DNA from: Symbiodinium natans
Taxonomy: Eukaryota > Sar > Dinophyceae > Suessiales > Symbiodiniaceae
Assembly: GCA_905221605.1 (NCBI GenBank)
Contig: CAJNDS010001445.1
Location: 1-18,673 of the forward strand
Direction: 5' to 3'
DNA: 18,673 nt
Below the pieces are notes generated by a model, which did not search any database, had not been told where the DNA came from, and saw nothing but the letters and a program-made list of their open reading frames with translations. Position numbers and translations under genes: made by a program. How positions within the stretch are numbered: the first letter of the stretch is position 1; every line of letters starts with the position of its first letter. Shown piece after piece: positions 1-7,938 of the stretch.

Positions 1-140
1 GAGCAGGGAATCCCTGACCTGACAATGGGGCTCAAGCTGAACAAGACTATAGCTCAGTACGAGTACATTGCCAAAAGTGCTCAGTCAGGCGGATGAGAGC
101 GCACGCCAATATGGCTCCCACTGCTGACAACACTAGCTGA

Positions 141-498
141 TTATTCAATATTTGACCGGGACTGATTGCTGAAGAGGTGAGGGAGCCTGCCATCCCATAA
201 GCTGCCTGGAATGCTCTGGGTCCCCTGTGCCTCATCCTGAGACACGTCCCACTCCAGCGTGAGCAGCTTTCTCACGGCATTGATGACCACCTTCCCAGGC
301 ACTTGAAAGCTAGCTTGAAGGGAGCGGGACAGGGCCTGCAAAGAGGGACCAGGCTGTTGCGAGAGAGCCAGAGAGCGAGGCAACATGAGGCAACTTTCGA
401 TTGAATCTCGACAGATGCGCCTCCACAGCAGCCACAGCATCTTCTGGCAAACCTGCAAGTTGTCCCGTGCTATCCAGAAGGTCTGGTCTGAAAAACAA
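141..498 (-). CDS. Coding-like exon fragments, unknown protein
   Basis: Not recognised. Two minus-strand frames carry protein-like sequence in succession. From about 487 down to 340 one frame reads a soluble Leu/Ala-rich segment containing LAGLPEDAVAAVEAHLSRF. From about 335 down to 141 a second frame continues with FQVPGKVVINAVRKLLTLEW and ends at a TAA. A good splice acceptor on the minus strand, a pyrimidine tract ending TTGTTTTTCAG, lies just upstream of the first piece, and CTCTTTGCAG lies at the change of frame. This suggests two exons, or one exon with a frameshift. No domain, signal peptide or membrane segment is visible. The pieces probably belong to the same minus-strand gene as the coding-like segments at 718-1247. 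The exon structure is inferred by eye; the whole could be a decayed copy. Confidence 0.3.
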
Positions 499-595
499 CT
501 GCCCAAAAAATGGAAATCAGACGAATGAAATCACGACCAAGTCTGAGCGACCTCCCTTCTCCGCGTCGAGGAACCGCTTCACTGCCGCTTGGCCT

Positions 596-621
596 CACAC
601 ACACACACACACACACACACA
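596..621. repeat. (CA)n microsatellite
   Basis: Thirteen perfect CA dinucleotides. It lies between the two groups of minus-strand coding-like pieces, in what would be an intron if they form one gene. The ORFs that cross it on either strand (His-Thr or Val-Cys repeats) are by-products of the repeat. Confidence 0.95.
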
Positions 622-717
622 GACCGCGGCCCACTCGCAAAAAAGGTGGCTGCACGGCTGCATGCACAAAACTTCCTTGTCAGACACACAAAACCCCGAC
701 AGAGCTTGCACATTCCA

Positions 718-828
718 TCATGAGTTGCAGCCGGTGGTCACGCCCCTGCTGGGGGCGGCGGAGGAGAAGCCGATGGTGGAATCTTGCAAAGAATCATCAC
801 GAGGCTTTTCACCGCCTTCAAAGTTCAT
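718..828 (-). CDS. Coding-like segment continuing the 825-1247 ORF in another frame
   Basis: A short ATG-to-TGA reading (36 codons, starting MNFEGGEKPRDDS) overlaps the end of the 825-1247 ORF by four bases. Its composition, charged and Ser/Gly-rich with no stop-rich character, resembles the end of the neighbouring ORF more than random sequence does. At the join the minus strand has a GAGAGAG run; one GA unit fewer would place both pieces in a single frame. The simplest reading is that this is the continuation of the same protein, cut off by dinucleotide slippage or by an unrecognised splice. Function is unknown. Confidence 0.3.
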   Translation of the reverse strand: MNFEGGEKPRDDSLQDSTIGFSSAAPSRGVTTGCNS

Positions 829-1247
829 GCTCTCTCTACGGGTTCAATAGCACCAGCACCTGAAACAACTACACGAGCTTGAGAAACAACAATGCCCTCC
901 TCTGGCCGCAAATCGGCAGCAGCACCCCAGCATTGCTGCCACTGGTCTTTGCATTCAAGAATCTGTCGCGTCAACTGGTCACCTTTCAATCGGACGTCGA
1001 AAGAAGCTTTCATCTCTAACTCAGTTCTCGGTGCAGCTGTGCCACCCTTGCTTTGAGAGAGCTTTTGGATGAACCGTCGGCTGTCATCAGTGTTGCTGCT
1101 ATTGTTGGAAGAAGCCCATCGTGAACTTGGAGCTGATCGGCTGTACCCATTGTAGCCGTAGCCACCGGTGTGTCCATTGTAGCCATTGTTGTAGCCATTC
1201 TTGTAGCCATTGTTGTAGCCGGAAGAACCTCGAACAACAGCACACAT
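825..1247 (-). CDS. Gly/Tyr/Asn-rich hypothetical protein, probably one exon or a broken gene
   Basis: 140 codons from ATG to TGA. Residues 9-35 are low-complexity GYNNGYKNGYNNGY-type repeats, encoded by repeated units around 1146-1222. Residues about 36-60 are Ser/Asn-rich. From about residue 60 the sequence looks like a folded soluble domain (TELEMKASFDVRLKGDQLTR, then KDQWQQCW), with no membrane segment. Gly-Tyr-rich tails are common in RNA-binding and self-associating proteins, but no RRM, KH or zinc motif is visible, so no function is claimed. The frame stays open upstream of the ATG to a TAG at 1287-1289, and a possible acceptor (CATGCCACACAG) precedes it, so this may be an internal exon rather than a complete gene. 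Confidence 0.4.
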   Translation of the reverse strand: MCAVVRGSSGYNNGYKNGYNNGYNGHTGGYGYNGYSRSAPSSRWASSNNSSNTDDSRRFIQKLSQSKGGTAAPRTELEMKASFDVRLKGDQLTRQILECKDQWQQCWGAAADLRPEEGIVVSQARVVVSGAGAIEPVERA

Positions 1248-1385
1248 GCGAACCTGTGTGGCATGACTACGACTACAGCACGTCTCCTATTGGCCTCCAC
1301 TCCCGGCCCCCTTGCTTGCGTAGCTTTTGCCTGCCGGGCAGAAACAACCCCTTCGGATCCGTGGCCAGCACACATTGCAGCTGAT

Positions 1386-1445
1386 TTAGGCTGAGCTGCC
1401 TTTTGTACTTTTGCCCTTGTTTTTGCCCTTGCCCCCAGCGCCCAT
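1386..1445 (-). CDS. Possible Lys/Gly-rich N-terminal segment of the same gene
   Basis: A short in-frame ATG-to-TAA piece reading MGAGGKGKNKGKSTKGSSA. Runs of Gly-Lys at the start of proteins are frequent in dinoflagellates. It is in the same frame as the 825-1247 ORF, but a TAA and a TAG lie between them, so joining needs splicing. The region 1260-1385 is partly open in all three minus frames, one of which reads SCNVCWPRIRRGCFC, so the coding frame there cannot be chosen by eye. The other long minus-strand frame over 1016-1459 looks like a shadow. Confidence 0.2.
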   Translation of the reverse strand: MGAGGKGKNKGKSTKGSSA

Positions 1446-1659
1446 GCTTCGCTCAGCACGGCGCGCGAGGCAACAAATGCTACTGCTAGCTGGAACCCAA
1501 ACGACAGTCATGCCATGATGTCCATGTGCAAGGATTTGGTCTTGTGGCCACACTTTGACATCGGAATTGCATGGCCATCCGAACATAAACATACACATCT
1601 CTTTAAACTGCTTCACACTAGGGCCGCTGGTCGGCGCTGGTTTTCCACGGAACACACCA

Positions 1660-3300
1660 CGAGAATGGGTTGCAGGATGACATCGGTCCCTGCTATATTC
1701 TCATGCTTGCATTCAAGATACATGAATACAACGATGTTGCGATTTGGCAATCAAAGCAAAAAGTGTAGCCATCCATTGTTTCGTTCACCAGCTGGTCATT
1801 TAAAGAATCACGTGCTTCACACCCAAAACACTACATGCAAGTTGCCTCAAAAAACTCACCAGTTTAGGCAGCGTTTCGGTTTGTGATCGTCAGTTCATGC
1901 TGTTTCTATGCTTGCTGGGCAAACAAGATCCTTTGCTCAATGTGCTTTGCTGCGGCTTGAACTCCTTCACTGGGTTGTTACGGTAGCTGGTCCTTTTCAA
2001 TCCTTAAGATTGAAAGTCATCCAAAATCTGCCCATCTAGCCTTCACAACCACATCCTCTGCCGTCTCTTGCGTATGTGGCACCTGCGATCCACCTGCACA
2101 TGGCTACACACCCATGTAAAGATTTTCCAAAAAGCAAAAACCCTCTAGCACCTCATCTGCTTAAGACGTGTAACAAATAGATGCCAACTTCAAGATTGAT
2201 CTCGCCTTTCAAATCGTTTTCTTATTGATTGTTTGCCACTGCCGTCTAGAACAACATGTCATATGAATATATAAAACTGCTCTTTTGAACAAACAGCACG
2301 AGACTGAACAAAACGAAGTGGCAATCTAGCTCTCGACGAGCCCCTCTCACCCCTTTCCACTCGAAGAGTTGACCATGACCTGGTGCTTTTTGAAATGTCC
2401 ACAGATTCGCCAGAAAAACTTTTCCCCCCGTGACATAGCTCCCACAAGCTGATGCAAAATTTCTCATCCATCGAAAACCTGGGCAACCTATCTTTCTGAT
2501 TCTATGTTCCCCCAGCTGCGTTCCTCTGAGTTTCCCGACCGCTTGCGCCGGTCCCTGCCGTTGAGCGGCGCCGCTTCATCTCGTCGTGGAAGCCTCGTAG
2601 CTGGTTCTGGTGGCCCGGGCGGGTGGTGCGCACTTTTGCATGGTCAAAAACGGGAGGTCTCAGGTCTAATCGGCAACCACAAAAAGTCTCATGATTTGTT
2701 TGATTACATTGGATGTCTTAGCCACGGTGGTCTACGGCAAGTCGACTTCCAGTAATCGACTGCAGGAACATAATCGCACATCACATGTGACTTGACAAGA
2801 CCTCCACCTGTCAGACTCCGCTGTAAAAAGATAGTGGAATCTGGAAACCTCCAATCGATCCCACGACTGTCTTTCAAGATTTTCTTCCCTCGAAGACGAT
2901 TCAGTTTTTTCGACGCCACTTCATTCCACTACTATTCCACTTCATTCCACTTCCCTCGTCCGCTGAGCTACGACTTCGATTCCTAGCTCTGACGCAATCG
3001 ACTTCAACTAAGAGGTCGTGCCGGAGCACAAAATCAAGGGAGTCGACACCTGCCGCAGAAACGTTCTGCAGTTCTTGGGTCGCGTTGGATTTCCCTCAGC
3101 CTCAGGAGGTCCGAAACATTCTGCGACCTCCGACTTTTCCAGGAAAACTTTGGAACCCGTTCACGAATCATACACAAGGAACCGCCCCTAAAAACCGTAC
3201 CATCATGAGTCTTTCAATGTCAGGTTCAGTATAACCACCACAAGACTCATGAACTTGCCCATGAATCCGCCCAAGTAAATTTTAACTGGGCTTTTCTTCA
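1660..3300. other. Intergenic stretch without recognisable gene
   Basis: Short ORFs on both strands here (for example around 2246-2486, 2504-2755 and 2704-2919) show no recognisable motifs and no consistent frame. The only local patterns are ATTCCACT-type simple repeats near 2921-2955. No tRNA, rRNA or spliced-leader gene was identified. Confidence 0.5.
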
Positions 3301-3427
3301 TTCACTTCATTCTTTTCTTCTTCATTCTAATTCACTTTACGTTATTACCAGAATTACGGCGCGCTTATCATTGCCCATAATAATATTAACAAAGCATGTG
3401 AATGATATGAATGAAGAAGGAAGTGAA
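3301..3427. repeat. Inverted repeat with ~30-bp arms
   Basis: The left arm is 3301-3336 and the right arm 3398-3427. The reverse complement of the right arm matches the left arm in three collinear blocks of 8, 11 and 6 bases (TTCACTTC, CTTCTTCATTC, ATTCAC) with small insertions between. The ~60-bp loop is AT-rich. Possible explanations are a foldback/MITE remnant or chance pairing of pyrimidine-rich simple sequence with its purine-rich partner. Confidence 0.55.
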
Positions 3428-3656
3428 CTAGCTTTTGGTATCTTCCCGTGCTCCTTTACTAATACCAAGCGAAAGACTTCGAAAGGTTTTCTGGCAGGAA
3501 AAAGGCAACAAGGAGCTTACCTTTGCAATCTGTTGAGAGGAAAGCTCTGATGAAATCCAAAGAACCCTTACCCGGCAGGTCGGCAACCGCCCACAACTTG
3601 CAAAACGAACCACTGGACGGCAAGAAAGGTTTACAAACTGGTTCCATTTGAAACAC

Positions 3657-3700
3657 GTAAGCCCCGCAAGCAAGCCCCCGCAAACAAGCCCCCGCAACTC
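3657..3700. repeat. Short tandem repeat (AAGCCCCCGCAA type)
   Basis: Three consecutive copies of a roughly 14-base unit containing AGCCCC(C)GCAA. It sits about 60 bp left of the retrotransposon. Confidence 0.6.
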
Positions 3701-3755
3701 TAAACCCTTAATTGCCACTTCAAAGCCGAACACTTCCTTAGCCTTGGAGCTCTTG

Positions 3756-3996
3756 CGTGAAAAAACGAAGGTCCCTCTGGTACCTTTTCCCTTGAAAGCA
3801 CGAACCCTGACCTCTCACACAAGTGCGGACAGCTCTCTCTTTTTCACAGTCAGAGCCACTTGAGCCAAAAGTCACGAAGTGCACAAACTAAACGAATTCT
3901 CTCTTGTGAGCTTAAACTCAGCTTCAGAACAAAGTTCCTACACACTGCACACTCACTTTAAATAGCGTATTGGGCAAAAACACACTCGTATGATTT
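3756..3996 (-). repeat. 3' LTR (left copy)
   Basis: 241 bp, aligned without gaps to 13276-13516 at an offset of 9,520. Differences are only at 3782 (a versus g) and 3931 (a versus g). Because the element reads right to left, this is the 3' LTR. No strong polypurine tract is seen beside it; the adjoining minus-strand sequence ends CCAAGG. Confidence 0.95.
3859..3870 (-). other. Spliced-leader 3'-end match in the 3' LTR
   Basis: On the minus strand this reads TTTTGGCTCAAG, identical to the last 12 bases of the conserved 22-nt dinoflagellate spliced leader (DinoSL). The bases further upstream do not match the leader. The same match is present in the other LTR at 13379-13390. Confidence 0.6.
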
Positions 3997-4008
3997 CCTT
4001 GGAAATCA
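3991..4008. repeat. Palindrome across the 3' LTR/internal junction
   Basis: TGATTTCC and GGAAATCA form 8-bp arms around a TT centre, with the LTR edge falling inside the left arm. The 5' LTR edge does not have it, because its flank differs. It lies exactly where the polypurine tract would be expected. Confidence 0.6.
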
Positions 4009-4864
4009 ACGAGGCATAAACCATCGAGGATGGGATCACACGGATTCCCAATCACTCCGAAGCAAAACAAACCTATACAAGCTGATCCAAACATGACAAA
4101 AACATCAATGATCAGCCACAATCTTCCACCCCCCGCATTTTGCTGAGGGTTCATGTCAAAGATCTGAAGTCCAAGCCCAGCTCGGCACTTCAACACTAAG
4201 GGGATGCCCTGGCCACATTCCCTTGGTGCGTACTCGCCACCAAACGAAACAAACAACACACCAGTCGATCTCTGACATCAAACTTAAACTCATGCAAGAT
4301 CCCACCATCAGGCAGGTTGTCCTGGGTCCACATCACTGGTAACCCAAGAGTTCGTTGTCCAAACACGTGAAAAACGAATTAAACTTGCATCCACCTGCAC
4401 TGGGGCAGGGTTGTCTTGGAACGAATCCAAGAGTTCGTGGTGACAAACACGTGAAAACGAATTAATGCAAGCTTCAGATGTTTCCCACTCAGCACTCGAC
4501 CTTGTCGTGGTACTCCTCCTCAGTCTCGCATCTTCCAGGTCACCAAACTCACCAACTAGCATCGGCTAGCTGATCCTTCAAGAAAAGATTGGCTTCATAG
4601 TTTCGCTTCTTCCAGCGTACCATCAGCCAAAAACGTCTTCAGAGGTGGCAATCAGACGCCTTGCAGAAGGGGCTATAGAGTCCCTCGTTGAGTTTCATCA
4701 TCATTTTGCCTCCTCGTTGCAAACTTCTCATGCACTGAAACAAGGGCTCACACTAACCAGAAAAATCGCGGGCGCTCCATGGCGGCAACGCGGCCATGGC
4801 TTCCAAAAAATGGCTGCGGGTTTCACTCACCCACCCAACCACTGAGATCACTTAGCATCTCAGT
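4009..4864 (-). other. Noncoding 3' part of the element
   Basis: About 860 bp between the stop of the extra 3' coding region and the 3' LTR. The short ORFs in it have no recognisable motifs. It contains an imperfect tandem duplication (described separately) and probably serves as the 3' untranslated region. Confidence 0.6.
4293..4466. repeat. Two imperfect tandem copies, ~83-bp period, in the 3' noncoding part
   Basis: Both copies contain GGCAG(G)GTTGTC(C/T)TGG followed by CCAAGAGTTCGT and then CACGTGAAAA(A)CGAATTAA. The CCAAGAGTTCG blocks start at 4344 and 4427. The CACGTG blocks are 4364-4378 and 4448-4461. Confidence 0.75.
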
Positions 4865-6300
4865 TCATTCTTCATCCTCTTCGCCCTTCTTCTCGCCAGC
4901 TCCAGTTGACTCCATCAACTTGGCGCGGCGCTCCTTGGCGGCTTCCTTCATCTCCGCCAACTCAGCCGTCCTCGAATCCATCACCACATCCTGCGAAGAT
5001 CGGCTAGGCTCAGCTGGCGTCTCCGCAGGCCTCTCAGTTGGCTGGTCTCCAACCTTTCTCTTCTTCTCTTCCAACATCAGCTCCAAATCGGCAACACGAA
5101 AGCTTGCCTTCACACGCTCAGCAATCTGCGCGATAGCTGCTGCATCCAACTCAGATGGTACAACTGACACAGGCGAGCGAACCGCTTCGGCTTCCAGCTT
5201 TGCTCTCTTAGCAGCTTCTTCCTCGGCAGCTGACAGGTCGGCGATGCGCTTGCGCTTTCGCTCAGCTTCCTCGAACTCTCGGTCTTGCTGTTCCGCTGCA
5301 GCCTTGAGGATCCGCTTCAGGTCCTTTTCCTCCTTCTCGAGTTTCCCAACATTCTCACCCATGATCCCAAAGGCTTGCTGCCACATGTCGGCAGGCAACG
5401 TCAAGTTGAACCTCACCACATAGTCTGTCGGCAAGTGCCACTTACACTTGCAGATCCACACAACACCGCTTCGAGTCTCACTCGCAACCACCTTCTTCCA
5501 GCTTGCCGCCCTCTGCGTGTCGGTTATCTCCTCTTTCTTTTTCTCCAGGTCCTCCAAGAATCCTGCAACAGACTCCATCACGGATCTGTAGTGGCTGTAG
5601 GCCACAAACGACCACTTGGGGACTGGTCTCTCCCTCAGCTCTGGCTCGTGAATCCGAAGTGTATCACACGACAACATCGAAATCACTCGCACTCGCTCCA
5701 CCAGTTCCTTAAACACCAAGGATCCTTCCTTTGCACTTCTCTTCCAGCGCAACACCCATGGGGGATAATACGAGCTCTCAGCTTCATCCTCCATGATCCT
5801 CTCTGCTCCCAAAATGGGTAGCATGCACAACAGATCCACCATCCGCAAGACTCCGAGGTCCTGGTGCTCACCCAGAAGCAAAACAGGGATTATCCCTTTT
5901 CTCTTCAAGTACCTCACGAATCTCAACATCGCCAGGCCACACGTTCCCGGCGGCACTTCCATGTACAGTCCTCCTTCATTCACTGCCATCTCCCAGATGA
6001 TGGCCTTGCCACCAATCTGTCCACGGACATCCAAGATTCCGAAGATCTTCGTGGGTTTCTCCTGTAGCTCACACACCTCCTGGATGGGCTTCACCAGCTT
6101 CTCGTATGAGCTTTGATAGCGCAACATATCCTTGTCGGATAGCGTGCCTATCACGTCCTTGAGCTCTAGCTCATCCACTGGAGTTCCGCGCCGGCAGATA
6201 CTCCATGACACATCACCGAACCACTTCGGCGGCTCTGGATCCGCCAGCTCCGGAAACACGTCGACCATCCGTTCAATCACCTTCGGCATGGCCTTGGGTT
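4865..6300 (-). CDS. Extra 3' coding region of the retrotransposon (function unknown)
   Basis: About 475 codons ending in EEDEE and TAG/TGA-type stop at 4865. The frame is open from 6445, but the meaningful part seems to begin near 6300, where it takes over from the pol frame after a -1 change (pol: VIKVKAEAQA; this frame: AAPKPKAMPKVIERMVDVFP). It was therefore probably once part of the pol polyprotein. It has no convincing transmembrane segment, so it does not look like an envelope protein. Counting from codon 6445, residues about 130-215 form a compact hydrophobic domain (FGILDVRGQIGGKAIIWEMA), 329-335 include CKC, 363-425 are heptad-rich and highly charged (likely coiled coil, with KRKR at 397-400), and 461-466 read EKKRKV-like, resembling a classical nuclear localisation signal. 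A role in particle assembly or nuclear entry is only a guess. Codon 6445 is GTG, so that is not a real start. Confidence 0.75.
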
Positions 6301-7935
6301 TCGGTGCAGCTTGGCCTGAGCCTCGGCTTTCACCTTTATCACCCCTTTTCCAGCAGCTCGGCGCTCCTTCTCTGCCTCTCGGAGATGGAATGCATGGCTT
6401 GCATCCGTGCCAGAGACTGTCACAGTCTGTTTGCACTTTTCGCACTTGTGCTTGCCACTTTCATCCCAGCTCAACCCGGCAGCATGCTCGGATCTGAACA
6501 ACCATTTGCAAACCTTACACCAAAAGGGGCTTTTCATCTCAGCACCCTGCTCACCCTTCCTGCTGTCTTCAGCTGCCATTTTCCTGTCCTTCACCAAAGG
6601 TACAGGCTCCAGGCTAGGGCTAGCTTCCGTGGTGCTTGAACCAAAGCTTTTGCGGTTGGACCATAAATCCATTTCTTGAACCTCAGGGGAAGAGTCTTCA
6701 CGAAGGGTTTCGGGACTTCTAAGGTGGAAATTTTCAAAAACTTCACCACACTTTTTCACACTTTTCAACGATCCAACTTGCTCCACACTGCATCCAGTTG
6801 CCTCGGCACACTGGTATGCCTGAACTCCAACCCTTGGTCGGATTCCACAGATCCTCCACACCTGCTGCACATCTTCACCAGGGTATATACCCATAGCTTG
6901 CTGGTGCTGACAGAATGTCACTTGACTCAAACACTTTGTAAGAACGTCAGCGATCATTCCCGCTGTCGGGCACCAAATGACCTTCAAGGTCTGAGCTTCC
7001 TGTATCCGCTCCTGAAGATAGCAGACAGCGATGTCTAAGTGGCGAACTCGCCTACTCAACCCTCGGTTTAGCAAAACCGCTCTCGCTGAGGAACTGTCAG
7101 TGTGCAATCGGATCGTGACATCTGACTCGGCCAACTGACCGATCAAAGTCGCAAGTCCCTCACTCTCCTGTACCGCAGTCAAGATGGCTCTCAACTCGGC
7201 TTCACAAGAACTCAGCGATACACACCCTTGAACTCGAGAGATTCCCTTGATCAGGCATCCTCTATAAAAGATGGCTATGCCCGACACAGATCTTCGTCCT
7301 AACGACGCTTGGGGTGCCCAACTGGCATCCGCATACACTTCCAGCTGCGCCGGCCCACTGTCTGGTACATTCCCATCAGGGCCAAAGTACTGCCATGCAT
7401 GGTATTGTCCCTTTAGGAACCTAATCCCTTGTCGCAATGCTTGCTCAAAGCATGCTGTTGGCTTGGACTGTCCTTGCGAAAGAATGGACATCCACCTACT
7501 CAGGTCAGGTCTCGACTGACCCCACCATGCAATCCGGCCAAGTACTGCTCTGTACCTCGCAGCTGCAGTGTCACTCAACTCAGGATCCGAACCACTTGCT
7601 CTGCCCTTCTCGACCGTTTTCACGATGTCCGGAGGAGCAGTAACCACCTTCAGGTCCTTACAGAACTCTGTCTCGAACAGGGCCTCTAAGTATGCCGGGG
7701 GCACTCGCATCCTGAGATGACTCCCTTGTCTCTCAATCTCTCGCCCCAAAAAGGTGATCTTTCCACCAGTGGAAGTGATTCGACCCGTTTCCTTGATCTT
7801 CAACTCGCCGTTCAGGGTGTCGGTCACCAACCGAATGGCATCTCTAGTGCCACACAGAATCAAATCGTCCACATAGCACAACATGAGGAATCTTTTCCCT
7901 CTCACAGTGCCCTCGAAGACGGAAGGTTCCGTTGG
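6277..7935 (-). CDS. pol: pol, second part: RT palm (YVDD), RNase H and Cys-rich tail
   Basis: Continues the frame of the upstream pol ORF after a single TGA at 7936-7938. Numbering from the GTG at 7905: reverse transcriptase active-site YVDD at 11-14, RT thumb to about 150, and Ty1-type RNase H at about 188-325 with the expected catalytic carboxylates D192 (VYADAS), E237 (LSSCEAEL), D270 (LHTDSS) and D320 (MIADVLTK). Beyond the usual copia end a ~200-residue tail continues, including C463-x2-C466 ... C488-x2-C491, a zinc-ribbon-like spacing. The frame stops at 6277, where the reading appears to move to the -1 frame (extra 3' region). There is no own initiation codon: 7905 is GTG in mid-domain, so this is a segment of the polyprotein and not a separate gene. 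Confidence 0.92.
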   Translation of the reverse strand, partial: PTEPSVFEGTVRGKRFLMLCYVDDLILCGTRDAIRLVTDTLNGELKIKETGRITSTGGKITFLGREIERQGSHLRMRVPPAYLEALFETEFCKDLKVVTAPPDIVKTVEKGRASGSDPELSDTAAARYRAVLGRIAWWGQSRPDLSRWMSILSQGQSKPTACFEQALRQGIRFLKGQYHAWQYFGPDGNVPDSGPAQLEVYADASWAPQASLGRRSVSGIAIFYRGCLIKGISRVQGCVSLSSCEAELRAILTAVQESEGLATLIGQLAESDVTIRLHTDSSSARAVLLNRGLSRRVRHLDIAVCYLQERIQEAQTLKVIWCPTAGMIADVLTKCLSQVTFCQHQQAMGIYPGEDVQQVWRICGIRPRVGVQAYQCAEATGCSVEQVGSLKSVKKCGEVFENFHLRSPETLREDSSPEVQEMDLWSNRKSFGSSTTEASPSLEPVPLVKDRKMAAEDSRKGEQGAEMKSPFWCKVCKWLFRSEHAAGLSWDESGKHKCEKCKQTVTVSGTDASHAFHLREAEKERRAAGKGVIKVKAEAQAKLHRNPRPCRR

Positions 7936-7938
7936 TCA
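7936..7938 (-). other. In-frame TGA inside the reverse transcriptase
   Basis: The minus strand reads ...GTT GGG TTG AAG CAA TGA CCA ACG GAA CCT... and the frame stays the same on both sides, so it is a stop codon and not a frameshift. It falls between the AMNGLRVAAKAW block and YVDD. In copia-type RTs this place (GLKQ then a small residue or Cys) is normally sense. Most likely a point mutation; readthrough is an alternative. Confidence 0.9.

Noticed and set aside
28-37. GGCTCAAG on the plus strand near the window start
   Set aside because: Only an 8-base match to the leader end with mismatches upstream; expected by chance.
1146-1222. Repeated GTAGCCATT words resembling the middle of the dinoflagellate spliced leader
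   Set aside because: They are the reverse complement of the codons for the Gly-Tyr-Asn repeats and match only nine bases.
2504-2755. Plus-strand ORF of 83 codons with Arg/Ser-rich start
   Set aside because: No motif, no neighbouring exon-like sequence, and no sign of translation context; could be chance in GC-rich DNA.
3924-4259. Minus-strand ORF of 111 codons at the left end of the element
   Set aside because: It runs across the LTR edge and the noncoding 3' part and shows no domain; an envelope-like role is not supported.
6280-6360. Canonical -1 slippery heptamer at the pol/3'-region junction (GGAAAAGGGG)
   Set aside because: The A-site codon does not re-pair after a -1 slip, so it does not fit X XXY YYZ.
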